The translations under genes and the position numbers were made by a program. The notes below the pieces were generated by a model. The model did no database searches and was not told where the DNA came from. It saw only the letters and a program-made list of their open reading frames with translations. From the NCBI GenBank assembly GCA_964575235.1, contig CAZNQG010000012.1, positions 1 through 44,126 of the forward strand: DNA of 44,126 nt. Reading direction: 5' to 3'. Source of the DNA: SM23-62 sp964575235 (GTDB lineage: Bacteria > Bacteroidota > Bacteroidia > Bacteroidales > SM23-62). Below, in pieces: positions 1 to 8,123 of the stretch (its first letter is position 1; every line of letters begins with the position of its first letter).

Positions 1-1469
1 AACGCAACGGGCTGATCCACAGGCATAACCTTTATTCCTCGGTGATCACCTCCGCTTTAACAGTGGGGTTCGGGGGGAGCGTGGGACTGGAAGGTCCCAC
101 CGTTGCCACCGGGGCAGCCATCGGTTCGAACTTCGGGCGCTGGTTCCGTGTGAGCTACAAGCAGGTCATCCTTCTTCTGGGCTGCGCATCCGCCGGGGCC
201 ATGTCGGCCATCTTCAAGGCGCCGATCGCGGCCATCGTCTTTTCCCTGGAGGTCATCATGCTCGACCTGACCCTGGCCTCCCTGGTGCCCCTGCTCGTGG
301 CATCGGCTATCGCCGCCCTTACTTCCTATCTGTTCATGGGACAGAACGTACTTTATTCTGTGAACATCCAGGATTCATTCCTGATGAAGCACGTGCCTTA
401 TTACCTGCTGCTAGGTGTGCTGACCGGTTTCATGTCGGTTTACTTCACGAGGATGTACATGTTTGTAACCGGACTTTTTGAGAAGATGCAGAATGCCTGG
501 GTGAGGCTGGCCGTCGGGGGACTGGCGCTGGGGATCCTGGTCTTCCTGATCCCCTCCCTCTACGGGGAAGGATACGAACCCATTAACAACGTGCTGAACG
601 GAAACTACGGGTACCTGTTCGACCAGCCCCTTTACGAACGTTTCAGCGATTCCCTGCCGGTTATGCTGGTCATCCTGTTCTTCATCCTCGCCCTGAAGGT
701 GGTTGCTACCAGCATCACCTTCGGTGCCGGTGGGATCGGGGGCATCTTCGCACCGGCTCTGTTCATCGGTTCCAACCTGGGATTGTTTTCCGTCAAGATC
801 CTGAACCTTCTGGGAGCCGGCCTCTCCGAAAACAATTTTGCCCTGGTGGGCATGGCGGGATTGATCGCCGGGGTCATCCATGCCCCCCTGACCGCCATCT
901 TCCTGATCGCGGAAATCACGGGAGGCTATGAACTTTTCATGCCCCTGATGATCGTGGCGACCATTTCCTTCGCAACCGCACGATACTTTACCCCCAACTC
1001 GGTATATACCATACAGCTGGCAAAAAGGGGCGAGCTGATGACCCATGACCGGGACAAGAACGTACTCCTGCTGATGAAGGTCCACAACCTGATTGAGAAG
1101 GATTTCCATCCCATACATCCGGAGGCGAAACTGGACGACCTGGTCCGGGTGATCAAGAAAGCCCACCGGAACATTTTCCCTGTCGTCGACGAGGATGATA
1201 ATTTTTACGGAATCGTAAAAATGGATGATATCCGCGACATCATGTTCGATAAGGATAGCTGGGACAGGGTATACGTGCGGGACCTGATGTTCATGCCCCA
1301 GTACACCATAAGCAAGGACGAATCCATGGAAGAGGTCGCGCATAAGTTCCACGTCAGCAACCGCTATAACATCGCGGTGCTGGACGGCGAAAAGTACATC
1401 GGTTTCGTCTCCAGGGCAAAGGTGTTCTCAACCTACCGGGAAATGCTGAAGAGGATCTCCAGGGAATAA
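1..1469 (+). CDS. ClC-family chloride channel/antiporter with C-terminal CBS pair (5'-truncated)
   Basis: The reading frame is open from the window edge (first whole codon at base 3), so the N-terminus is missing. It encodes a membrane ClC protein that moves chloride, possibly in exchange for protons. Near the start it shows the ClC selectivity motif GSVGLEGP, whose Glu corresponds to the gating glutamate of the family. A second ClC signature, GAGGIGGIFAPALFIG, lies about 240 residues in. The last 130 residues or so form two CBS repeats, a Bateman module that usually binds adenine nucleotides and regulates the channel. Membrane segments alternate through the first 330 residues. It ends convergently with the DUF5684 gene. 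The family assignment is firm; channel versus exchanger cannot be decided here. Confidence 0.95.
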   Translation, partial: RNGLIHRHNLYSSVITSALTVGFGGSVGLEGPTVATGAAIGSNFGRWFRVSYKQVILLLGCASAGAMSAIFKAPIAAIVFSLEVIMLDLTLASLVPLLVASAIAALTSYLFMGQNVLYSVNIQDSFLMKHVPYYLLLGVLTGFMSVYFTRMYMFVTGLFEKMQNAWVRLAVGGLALGILVFLIPSLYGEGYEPINNVLNGNYGYLFDQPLYERFSDSLPVMLVILFFILALKVVATSITFGAGGIGGIFAPALFIGSNLGLFSVKILNLLGAGLSENNFALVGMAGLIAGVIHAPLTAIFLIAEITGGYELFMPLMIVATISFATARYFTPNSVYTIQLAKRGELMTHDRDKNVLLLMKVHNLIEKDFHPIHPEAKLDDLVRVIKKAHRNIFPVVDEDDNFYGIVKMDDIRDIMFDKDSWDRVYVRDLMFMPQYTISKDESMEEVAHKFHVSNRYNIAVLDGEKYIGFVSRAKVFSTYREMLKRISRE

Positions 1470-1502
1470 AAAAAGGCCGCTCCCTTTTCACAGGAACAGC
1501 CT
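1468..1502 (-). terminator. Intrinsic terminator for the DUF5684 gene
   Basis: Read on the minus strand, AGGCUGUUCC can pair with GGGAGCGGCCU through about ten base pairs, two of them G-U, around a short A-rich loop. It is followed at once by a run of seven or more U. The geometry fits a Rho-independent terminator for the minus-strand gene. The plus-strand reading of the same sequence has two mismatches and no T-run, so it would serve the ClC gene poorly. Confidence 0.75.
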
Positions 1503-1529
1503 GAAAATGCTTGATCATGCACAATATCC

Positions 1530-1934
1530 CTATCCGCTGTATTCGGCTTTGCCAAATGCAAGGATGGGTACAAAAATAAAACTTAACAGTACCAGCCCAA
1601 CTGTAAAGCCGCCTCCTTTTCCGAAATTCTTTGAGATCCCGTGAAGCATAATGATCGCCATTACAAGAAGGAAGATCATGTATAAAATGCCAAAGATCGG
1701 GATAATTGAGAGCGGAGCTGCGATAAAAAAGAAAATCCACCACCATGGTTTGCCAGCGACACGCAGCATAACGAGTAAATTGTAAATCGGTATCAGGATT
1801 GCCCAGCCCGGCTGTCCGGCTTTCCTGAATACGATCCACCAGGAGGCAAGCATAAATACCATAATGGCAAGGTTTACGATTATCGCACCCATGCCTAATC
1901 CCTTAAGTACACCAAATACTTGATCAAGTTCCAT
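1530..1934 (-). CDS. Small DUF5684-type membrane protein
   Basis: A 134-residue, very hydrophobic protein with about four membrane segments. The segment with KAGQPGWAILIPIYN followed by GKPWWW is the signature of the DUF5684 family, which is common in Bacteroidota and has no known biochemical role. It is a single gene with its own promoter-like sequence upstream (1975-2005) and a terminator downstream (1468-1502). Family membership is what the sequence shows; I infer no function beyond an inner-membrane location. Confidence 0.85.
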   Translation of the reverse strand: MELDQVFGVLKGLGMGAIIVNLAIMVFMLASWWIVFRKAGQPGWAILIPIYNLLVMLRVAGKPWWWIFFFIAAPLSIIPIFGILYMIFLLVMAIIMLHGISKNFGKGGGFTVGLVLLSFIFVPILAFGKAEYSG

Positions 1935-1974
1935 AATAATAGATTTTGGTTAGTGATTGTAATTATGACAGGAA

Positions 1975-2005
1975 TAAAAATATGGCAATTTATCACAAAA
2001 ACAAA
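1975..2005 (-). promoter_or_regulatory. Promoter candidate for the DUF5684 gene, next to a 12-bp palindrome
   Basis: On the minus strand TTTG (2005-2002) is followed after 19 bases by TATTTTTA (1982-1975), one base off the Bacteroidota -7 consensus TAnnTTTG. The implied start of transcription lies about 35 bases before the ATG at 1934. Just upstream, 2006-2017 is a perfect palindrome, TTTCGGCCGAAA, which could be an operator. Confidence 0.5.
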
Positions 2006-2060
2006 TTTCGGCCGAAAATATTCTGGGGAATGCCTGCTAAATAAGAATTATTTGAAATTG

Positions 2061-2092
2061 TTTCCCCACTCTCCCGCAAACCATTATTTTTG
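2061..2092 (+). promoter_or_regulatory. Bacteroidota-type promoter for glyA
   Basis: TTTC at 2061-2064 (consensus TTTG), a 20-base spacer, and a perfect -7 box TATTTTTG at 2085-2092. It would start an RNA near 2099 and give glyA a leader of about 145 bases that contains the palindromic element at 2127-2204. The rest of the 308-base gap between 1935 and 2242 holds only this promoter, the minus-strand promoter and that element. Confidence 0.6.
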
Positions 2093-2126
2093 AATTGCGG
2101 TCACATCCTTGAAGATAACCTGGATA

Positions 2127-2204
2127 AGCGGAGACAGCCTTAAAAAAGGAGCCTCTATTTTGTGGTTACACAAAATGCAGCGACGTTTTGAGGCTGCCTT
2201 CGCT
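2127..2204. repeat. 78-bp imperfect palindrome (MITE-like or structured leader)
   Basis: The outer arms 2127-2141 and 2190-2204 are inverted copies that match at 12 of 15 positions, with two of the three differences able to form G-U pairs. The centre is a perfect 8-bp hairpin, ATTTTGTG-GTTA-CACAAAAT (2157-2176). Arms reading inward as GGCAGCCTCAAAA resemble the terminal inverted repeats of some Bacteroidota insertion sequences, which would make this a miniature element without a transposase. It lies in the predicted glyA leader, so a regulatory RNA fold is the alternative. No target-site duplication is obvious. Confidence 0.55.
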
Positions 2205-2242
2205 AAGTGTGTGTAAAACGACCACTAAATAATCAAAGCCAT

Positions 2243-3523
2243 ATGCAAAAAGACGAAACCATTTTCAGACTGATCCAAAAGGAGAAGGAGAGGCAGATGA
2301 ACGGAATCGAGCTGATCGCATCCGAAAATTTCGTCTCCGACCAGGTTCTCCAGGCCATGGGGTCCTGCCTGACCAACAAGTACGCGGAGGGCCTGCCGGG
2401 TAAGCGCTACTACGGGGGATGCCAGGTTGTGGACGAAGTGGAACAGCTTGCCATCGACCGTGCTAAGGAACTTTTCAACGCCGGGTGGGTGAACGTACAG
2501 CCCCATTCAGGGGCCCAGGCCAATGCAGCCGTCATGCTGGCGGTCATGAAACCGGGGGATACTTTCCTGGGACTGGACCTGTCCCACGGCGGGCACCTCA
2601 CCCACGGCTCCCTCGTGAACTTTTCCGGTATCCTGTACAGGCCGGTAGCTTACGGGGTTAACCGGGAGACTGGGAGGGTGGATTACGACCGGATGGCCGA
2701 GATCGCCCGCAGGGAAAAACCAAAACTGATCGTGGCCGGTGCCTCGGCCTATTCCAGGGACTGGGATTACAAGCGGATGCGGGAGATTGCCGACGAGAAC
2801 GGCTGCCTCCTGATGGCGGATATTGCGCATCCTGCGGGACTTATAGCCAAGGGTTTGCTGGACCAGCCCTTCCCTCACTGCCACATCGTCACCACCACCA
2901 CGCATAAAACCCTCCGCGGACCAAGGGGCGGCATGGTCATGATGGGAGAGGATTTTGAAAATCCGTGGGGACTGACCACCCCAAAGGGCAAGGTAAAAAC
3001 GATGTCACAGGTGCTCGATTCCGCCGTATTTCCGGGCACACAGGGCGGGCCTCTGGAACATGTTATTGCATCGAAGGCCGTATCGTTCGGTGAAGCGCTG
3101 AGCGACGGTTTCAAGGATTACATGCTGCAGGTTCGCAAGAATGCCTCGGTGATGGCGGATGCGTTTATCTCCCTGGGCTACAAGGTAATATCCGATGGTA
3201 CAGACAATCACTCCATGCTGATCGACCTGCGGCCCAAGTACCCGGATATCACGGGACGGGCTGTGGAGGACGCACTGGTGAAGGCCGACATCACCATCAA
3301 CAAGAACATGGTCCCCTTCGACGACCGATCCCCCTTCCAGGCTTCCGGGATCCGTATTGGAACCCCCGCCATTACCACCCGGGGGGTCAAGGAAGACCTT
3401 ATGGCACCCATCGTTGAGATGATCGACCGGGTCATCTCAAACCACGAGGATGAGGGAACCATCCGGGCCGTCCGGGAGAAAGTGAACCTTACCATGAAGG
3501 ATTTCCCGCTTTTCGCCCACTAA
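2243..3523 (+). CDS. glyA: Serine hydroxymethyltransferase
   Basis: This PLP enzyme converts serine and tetrahydrofolate to glycine and methylene-tetrahydrofolate in the cytosol and is the main source of one-carbon units. The protein is 426 residues, the normal length. Visible signatures are the N-terminal GIELIASENFVSDQV, YAEGLPGKRYYGG, the HSGAQANAA substrate region, and the PLP-lysine motif TTTTHKTLRGPRGG with the Schiff-base Lys in THK. The start at 2243 is chosen because the protein then begins MQKDETIFRLIQKEK like other Bacteroidota GlyA proteins; a frame opening at 2207 would add 12 unrelated residues. A TauE/SafE-type gene follows after 10 bases and is probably co-transcribed. Confidence 0.98.
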   Translation: MQKDETIFRLIQKEKERQMNGIELIASENFVSDQVLQAMGSCLTNKYAEGLPGKRYYGGCQVVDEVEQLAIDRAKELFNAGWVNVQPHSGAQANAAVMLAVMKPGDTFLGLDLSHGGHLTHGSLVNFSGILYRPVAYGVNRETGRVDYDRMAEIARREKPKLIVAGASAYSRDWDYKRMREIADENGCLLMADIAHPAGLIAKGLLDQPFPHCHIVTTTTHKTLRGPRGGMVMMGEDFENPWGLTTPKGKVKTMSQVLDSAVFPGTQGGPLEHVIASKAVSFGEALSDGFKDYMLQVRKNASVMADAFISLGYKVISDGTDNHSMLIDLRPKYPDITGRAVEDALVKADITINKNMVPFDDRSPFQASGIRIGTPAITTRGVKEDLMAPIVEMIDRVISNHEDEGTIRAVREKVNLTMKDFPLFAH

Positions 3524-3533
3524 TCCCCCGCGC

Positions 3534-4349
3534 GTGGATATTCAGGGTGCATGGGATCAGCTTTCGGAGGTCATCCGGGCATACGACCTGGCCTGGTATA
3601 AGATCCTGGCCGTGATCGGCATCGGGCTGGTTGCCGGATTCATCAATACCCTGGCCGGCAGCGGTTCCCTGCTGACCCTTCCCCTGCTCATGTTCATGGG
3701 ACTGCCGGCCAATGTGGCTAACGGCACCAACCGGATAGCCATCCTGCTTCAGAATGTCGTTGGCGTAAGCAGCTTCCGGCAGCAGAAGGTGCTGGACTTC
3801 AGGGAGGGGCTAAAGATCGGGATCCCGGCCGTTATCGGGAGCGTCCTCGGGGCAAGGATCGCAATCCACTTCAACGATGCCGTAATGGAAAGGGTGATCG
3901 GGGGACTCCTGATCGGAATGTTCGTGCTGATCATCTTCCGGCCGGACCGCTGGCTGAAAGGGAGGGAGGGACAGCCGCCCATGAACCCCTATATACAGGC
4001 CCTGATCTTCTTCCTGATCGGTATATACGGCGGCTTTATCCAGGCCGGGGTCGGGTTTTTCCTGCTTGGGGGACTGGTACTCGGAGCCGGGTATGAACTG
4101 GTAAGGGCCAATGCATTGAAGGTGTTTATCGTTCTCCTTTATACTCCTTTCGCCCTTGCCGTTTTTATACTGAACGAGGATGTGAATTATGTGTTCGGCC
4201 TGATCCTTGCCGTGGGCAACATGCTGGGGGCCTTCCTGGGTGCCAGGGTGGCCGTCCGGTGGGGTGCTCCGGCGGTGAGGATCTTCCTCCTGATGGCCCT
4301 CTTCTTCGCAAGCCTTAAACTCCTGGGCCTCTTCGACCTGTTGCTCTGA
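3534..4349 (+). CDS. TauE/SafE (TSUP) family membrane exporter
   Basis: A 271-residue integral membrane protein with about eight hydrophobic segments arranged as two halves, typical of the TSUP family (Pfam TauE), which moves sulfite, sulfonates or other small organic sulfur anions. The first half has the family motif GFINTLAGSGSLLTLPLL; the second has GGFIQAGVGFFLL. The start is a GTG at 3534, since the next in-frame Met is 52 residues inside the protein. The gene begins 10 bases after glyA. The substrate cannot be read from the sequence; a sulfur compound is a family-level guess that agrees with the sulfur-carrier genes elsewhere in the window. The 3' end is tandemly duplicated (4301-4406). 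Confidence 0.9.
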   Translation: MDIQGAWDQLSEVIRAYDLAWYKILAVIGIGLVAGFINTLAGSGSLLTLPLLMFMGLPANVANGTNRIAILLQNVVGVSSFRQQKVLDFREGLKIGIPAVIGSVLGARIAIHFNDAVMERVIGGLLIGMFVLIIFRPDRWLKGREGQPPMNPYIQALIFFLIGIYGGFIQAGVGFFLLGGLVLGAGYELVRANALKVFIVLLYTPFALAVFILNEDVNYVFGLILAVGNMLGAFLGARVAVRWGAPAVRIFLLMALFFASLKLLGLFDLLL

Positions 4350-4406
4350 TCCTCTTCCTTCTTCGCTTGCTGTAAGCTCCTGGGCTTATTCGACCGGATG
4401 ATCTGA
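4301..4406 (+). repeat. Imperfect direct repeat duplicating the 3' end of the TauE/SafE gene
   Basis: Bases 4301-4349 and 4358-4406 match at 39 of 49 positions, offset by exactly 57 bases (19 codons). The first copy encodes the true C-terminus FFASLKLLGLFDLLL and stop. The second, beyond that stop and in the same frame, reads FFACCKLLGLFDRMI and also ends in a stop. It looks like an old in-frame tandem duplication whose distal copy is now untranslated. Confidence 0.8.
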
Positions 4407-4436
4407 TCTGATTCCCTGAATCATATTTACTGAAAG

Positions 4437-4471
4437 TTTGACGAAGATCTTGCCCGGATTGATTAACTTTG
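4437..4471 (+). promoter_or_regulatory. Promoter for the kinase/LuxR regulator pair
   Basis: TTTG at 4437-4440 and a perfect -7 box TAACTTTG at 4464-4471. The spacer of 23 bases is slightly longer than usual. The predicted start of RNA is about 75 bases before the kinase ATG at 4554. Confidence 0.5.
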
Positions 4472-4553
4472 ATAAAACCCCCTGCGGACCGTGTGCCAAC
4501 CATGCCTCCGAATTGCCTGGTCCCCGGGCTGCAAGGATATAAATCCCCGGCGT

Positions 4554-5501
4554 ATGCCGATCAAGATAGCGCTCATACTGTCCGTTTTTCTGCAATTCGC
4601 GGCAGCCATCATCGCCTTGAGCCTGATTAGAAGCACCCGGAATAACATCGCCTGGTGGCTCATATCCATATGCTTTCTGCTGATGGCCATACGACGCCTG
4701 CTTGAACTTCTCCAGGTGGTTGACGTGGAAAGCAGGTTGCTCGGCGGATTGCTGAGCAGCTGGACCGGGGTTGTCATTTCGATCATCCTGCTGTTCAGCC
4801 TGATTTTCATCAAGCGCATATTCAATGTACAGAAGCGGATCGATGAGCTCCGGAAGGAAAACGAATCCAGGGTCCTTTCGGCCATCATCAGAACGGAAGA
4901 AAACGAAAGACAGCGATTTGCCAAGGAACTGCACGACAGCCTGGGTCCCATACTGTCATCCGTAAAGCTGGCCCTGTCTGCAATGGCCAAAAACCCGGGA
5001 AGCCCTAAAAACAAAGAGGTCCTCGACAATACGGAGAACCTGATCGATGAATCCATATTCTCCCTGAAGGAGATCTCGAACAATCTGAGTCCCCACATAC
5101 TGAACAACTTCGGCCTGCTTAGGGCAGTAAAATCCTTTATCAACCAGCTTCAGATTCAGGACAATCCCAAGATCATCCTGAGCAGCAACATTGAGAACAA
5201 ACGCTTTGCCAACAATATTGAAGTGGTACTGTACCGTGTGATCTGCGAGCTGATCACGAATACGCTGAAACATGCATCTGCGGCCCAGATCAACATTGAT
5301 CTGTTTACGGAATCCGGCAGCCTGCTCCTGGATTACTATGACGACGGAGTCGGTTTCGACCTGGAGAGCTTGCAGAGGGAAAACCGGGGAATGGGGTATT
5401 CAAACATCAAATCCAGGATCAAATCCATCAACGGCATTTACCAGATCAGCACGGAACCGGACGAGGGGCTCAGCATTCACATCGACGTTAAAATCACCTG
5501 A
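4554..5501 (+). CDS. NarL-type (HisKA_3) membrane sensor histidine kinase
   Basis: A 315-residue kinase with two or three N-terminal membrane segments (to about residue 85), a short coiled linker, the HisKA_3 phosphorylation motif ELHDSLGPILSSVKLAL, and a GHKL ATPase domain with an N-box ELITNTLKHASA and a G-box DDGVGFDLE. There is no periplasmic sensor domain, so the signal is probably sensed in the membrane or by a partner. The ATG at 4554 puts the first hydrophobic segment at the very start; an upstream in-frame ATG at 4491 would add 21 charged or Cys residues. Its cognate regulator starts two bases after the stop. The stimulus is unknown. Confidence 0.92.
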   Translation: MPIKIALILSVFLQFAAAIIALSLIRSTRNNIAWWLISICFLLMAIRRLLELLQVVDVESRLLGGLLSSWTGVVISIILLFSLIFIKRIFNVQKRIDELRKENESRVLSAIIRTEENERQRFAKELHDSLGPILSSVKLALSAMAKNPGSPKNKEVLDNTENLIDESIFSLKEISNNLSPHILNNFGLLRAVKSFINQLQIQDNPKIILSSNIENKRFANNIEVVLYRVICELITNTLKHASAAQINIDLFTESGSLLLDYYDDGVGFDLESLQRENRGMGYSNIKSRIKSINGIYQISTEPDEGLSIHIDVKIT

Positions 5502-5502
5502 G

Positions 5503-6144
5503 ATGAGAAAGTTCTCCATCATGATCGTGGACGACCACAAGCTTTTCAGGGAAGGCCTCAAGCTGCTGTTGAAGAATATTCCCATGATCAGGGAGGTGTA
5601 CGAGGCACCTACCGGAGAGGACTTTCTGAGGGAAATAGAGGGCGATGCCCCGGACCTAATATTCATGGACATAGACCTGCCCGGAATGGACGGGATAGAG
5701 GCGACTTCCAGGGCCCTGGAGATGAATCCCCGGCTCAACATCGTTGCCCTGTCCATGTACGGGGAAGAGGATTACTACACCCGGATGGTGCAGGCCGGTG
5801 CCAAAGGTTTCATTCTGAAGAATTCAAGTATTCAGGAAATGGAGACCGCCATCACCACGGTTATGGAAGGGAAGAATTACGTATCTCAGGACCTTCTGCC
5901 CGGGCTCATCATGAACATCAACAAGCGAAAAAGCACCGGCGAAACTTCCGGGCTCTCGGAGCGGGAATCAGAGGTGTTGTACCATATCTGTAAAGGACTT
6001 TCCAACCAGGAGATCGCCAACATCCTGTACCTGAGCAAAAGGACCGTCGACAAGCACCGGGAGAACCTTTTAAACAAGACCAATTCGAAAAATACCGCGG
6101 GCCTGGTCATGTATGCCATACGGCACGGCATCGTGGATGTCTGA
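5503..6144 (+). CDS. LuxR/NarL-family response regulator
   Basis: A 213-residue regulator. The receiver domain (residues 1-120) has the acidic pair in MIVDDHKLF and the phospho-acceptor Asp in IFMDIDLPGMDG. The C-terminal LuxR helix-turn-helix reads LSERESEVLYHICKGLSNQEIA. It starts at ATG 5503, one base after the stop codon of the kinase gene, which makes the two a pair. The pst operon begins 95 bases downstream behind its own promoter, so regulation of phosphate uptake by this pair is possible but not shown. Confidence 0.95.
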   Translation: MRKFSIMIVDDHKLFREGLKLLLKNIPMIREVYEAPTGEDFLREIEGDAPDLIFMDIDLPGMDGIEATSRALEMNPRLNIVALSMYGEEDYYTRMVQAGAKGFILKNSSIQEMETAITTVMEGKNYVSQDLLPGLIMNINKRKSTGETSGLSERESEVLYHICKGLSNQEIANILYLSKRTVDKHRENLLNKTNSKNTAGLVMYAIRHGIVDV

Positions 6145-6179
6145 TACGTCTTTTCCCCTACCTTTTTACGCCTTTAACC

Positions 6180-6212
6180 TGTGGATTAACATTGGCCACT
6201 TCTCTAGCTTTG
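6180..6212 (+). promoter_or_regulatory. Promoter of the pst operon
   Basis: A perfect Bacteroidota -7 box TAGCTTTG (6205-6212) is preceded, after 21 bases, by TGTG (6180-6183; one base from TTTG). The expected start of RNA is about 22 bases before the pstS ATG at 6240, so the leader is short. I could not identify a PhoB-type direct repeat. Confidence 0.55.
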
Positions 6213-6239
6213 TTTCTTTCGATCCTTAAAATCCGAACC

Positions 6240-7199
6240 ATGAAACAAAGCATGTTTTTCATTACGATCCTCTGTGCATCCCTGCTCAGCGGATGCAATC
6301 CCTCCGGCAGGAAGAAAGCCGGGGATGGGCTCCAGGGACAGATCAGCATCTCCGGGGCCTTTGCACTGTATCCCATGACGGTCCGCTGGGCGGAGGAATT
6401 CCAGAAGGTGAATCCCGGGGTCCGGATCGACATTTCCGCCGGAGGCGCCGGCAAGGGAATGGCCGATGCCCTGTCCGGTATGGTCGACCTGGGTATGTTC
6501 TCAAGGGAGGTCATGCCCCAGGAAATCGAGAAGGGGGCATGGTACATAGCCCTGACCAAGGATGCCGTGCTGCCGACCGTCAACGCGGCCAATCCCATGC
6601 TGAAGGAACTCCTTGTGCGCGGCATTACCCGGGACGAACTCAGGAAGATTTTTGTCACGGGCGAGATCACGGACTGGGGTGCCTTGGCCGGGGTCGCATC
6701 CGGACATCCCATTACCGTATTTACCCGGAGCGATGCATGCGGTGCTGCCGCCATGTGGGGGGAATACCTGGGGACCACACAGGAGGAGCTACTCGGGCTC
6801 GGGGTATTCGGCGACCCGGGAGTGGCGGATGCCGTTAAGAACGATGTCCTTGGCCTGGGTTATAATAATGTGATCTATGTTTATGACATACAAACCCGGA
6901 CGAAATACGAAAAAATGGAGGTTCTCCCCATCGACCTGGACAACAACGGCCGGATTGACAAGGCGGAAAGCTTCTACCAGCAACTGGACAGCATTATGTC
7001 CGCCATTCAGCACGGCATCTACCCCGCACCCCCTGCGCGGGAACTGTACTTTGTCTCGAACGGGAAACCGGGGAATCCGGCCGCGATCGCCTTTATCGAG
7101 TGGATCCTGGGGGAGGGGCAGCGGTACGTGCAGGAGGCCGGGTATGTGCAGCTCTCGCCCGAAAGAATACGGTTTGAACTTGAAAAATTACACCGTTAA
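6240..7199 (+). CDS. pstS: Phosphate-binding lipoprotein PstS
   Basis: The periplasm-facing receptor of the high-affinity phosphate ABC transporter. With the ATG at 6240 the protein has 319 residues and begins with a lipoprotein signal ending in the lipobox LLSGC. An earlier in-frame ATG at 6192 is rejected because it overlaps the promoter and would bury the signal peptide. PstS hallmarks are the SGAFALYPM segment near the mature N-terminus, the phosphate-binding loop ISAGGAGKGMADAL, and the FTRSDACGAAAMW region that follows the inter-lobe crossover. First gene of pstSCAB. Confidence 0.93.
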   Translation: MKQSMFFITILCASLLSGCNPSGRKKAGDGLQGQISISGAFALYPMTVRWAEEFQKVNPGVRIDISAGGAGKGMADALSGMVDLGMFSREVMPQEIEKGAWYIALTKDAVLPTVNAANPMLKELLVRGITRDELRKIFVTGEITDWGALAGVASGHPITVFTRSDACGAAAMWGEYLGTTQEELLGLGVFGDPGVADAVKNDVLGLGYNNVIYVYDIQTRTKYEKMEVLPIDLDNNGRIDKAESFYQQLDSIMSAIQHGIYPAPPARELYFVSNGKPGNPAAIAFIEWILGEGQRYVQEAGYVQLSPERIRFELEKLHR

Positions 7200-7220
7200 T
7201 CCAGACAGGAATCAGGTTCG

Positions 7221-8123
7221 GTGAGAAAGATCCGGTTCAGCAGGGCCCTGAGCAACCGGCTCAACAGCGGCTGGATGTCGTTCTGGCTTGGGTTCATCAT
7301 ACTGATGCCGGTGATGATCGGCGGGGGACTGATATGGAAATCGTCCCTGCTGCTGGATGACCATCCGTTCTGGCAGATGATCACCTCCAGCCAGTGGAAA
7401 CCCATCTCAGGAAGTTTCGGATTCGCTCCGTTTATCCTGAGCTCCCTCTGGGTAACACTGCTGGCCCTTCTGCTGGCGGGTCCCGTCTGCCTGCTTTCGG
7501 CCATACACCTGACACAGTATGCCAACCGGGCCGTGCTGAAGATCATGCAACCCGGCATCGATATCCTGGCAGGCATACCTTCCATCATATACGGGGTATG
7601 GGGGATCGTTGCCATCGTACCCTTTGTATCCGGCAGGCTGGCCCCACATTTTGGAATTCAGACATCGGGTTACAGCATCCTTGCCGGCGGCATGGTGCTG
7701 GCCGTAATGATCATCCCGTTCATCCTGAACATCCTGCTGGAGATCTTCAATACCATCCCGCGTGAACTGACGGAAGCCTCGCTATCCCTCGGAGCCAACC
7801 GCTGGACTACCATTAAGATCGTGCTTATGCGGAAGGCTTTCCCGGGCATTATCTCAGCCATGGGGCTCGGCGTATCCAGGGCCTTCGGGGAGACCATTGC
7901 GGTCCTCATGGTGGTGGGCAACGTAACTGCCATTCCCAGGGGTGTCTTCCAGCCCGGATATCCGCTGCCCGCCCTGATTGCCAATAACTACGGGGAAATG
8001 CTTTCCATCCCGCTCTACGACTCGGCCCTGATGCTGGCGGCCCTGCTGCTGTTCGTGATCGTCCTGCTGTTTAACCTTGCCTCGAGGCTGTTGATCATGC
8101 GCTATGAAAAGCTTTACCGCTAG
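7221..8123 (+). CDS. pstC: Phosphate ABC transporter permease PstC
   Basis: A 300-residue inner-membrane permease with six membrane segments. The permease loop that couples to the ATPase is visible as ELTEASLSLGANRWTTIKIVLMRKAFPG, and the conserved GVSRAFGETIAVLMVVGN follows. GTG at 7221 is the start, 21 bases after pstS. Its 3' end overlaps pstA by 20 bases. The partner permease and ATPase follow in order, which makes the assignment secure. Confidence 0.95.
   Translation: MRKIRFSRALSNRLNSGWMSFWLGFIILMPVMIGGGLIWKSSLLLDDHPFWQMITSSQWKPISGSFGFAPFILSSLWVTLLALLLAGPVCLLSAIHLTQYANRAVLKIMQPGIDILAGIPSIIYGVWGIVAIVPFVSGRLAPHFGIQTSGYSILAGGMVLAVMIIPFILNILLEIFNTIPRELTEASLSLGANRWTTIKIVLMRKAFPGIISAMGLGVSRAFGETIAVLMVVGNVTAIPRGVFQPGYPLPALIANNYGEMLSIPLYDSALMLAALLLFVIVLLFNLASRLLIMRYEKLYR

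Noticed and set aside
411..1352. Long open frame on the minus strand opposite the ClC gene
   Set aside because: Low-complexity His/Gln/Asp-rich translation without any domain; the ClC frame on the other strand is unambiguous.
2207..2242. Earlier start for GlyA
   Set aside because: It adds 12 residues that do not fit the conserved N-terminus of GlyA and begins right at the edge of the palindromic element.
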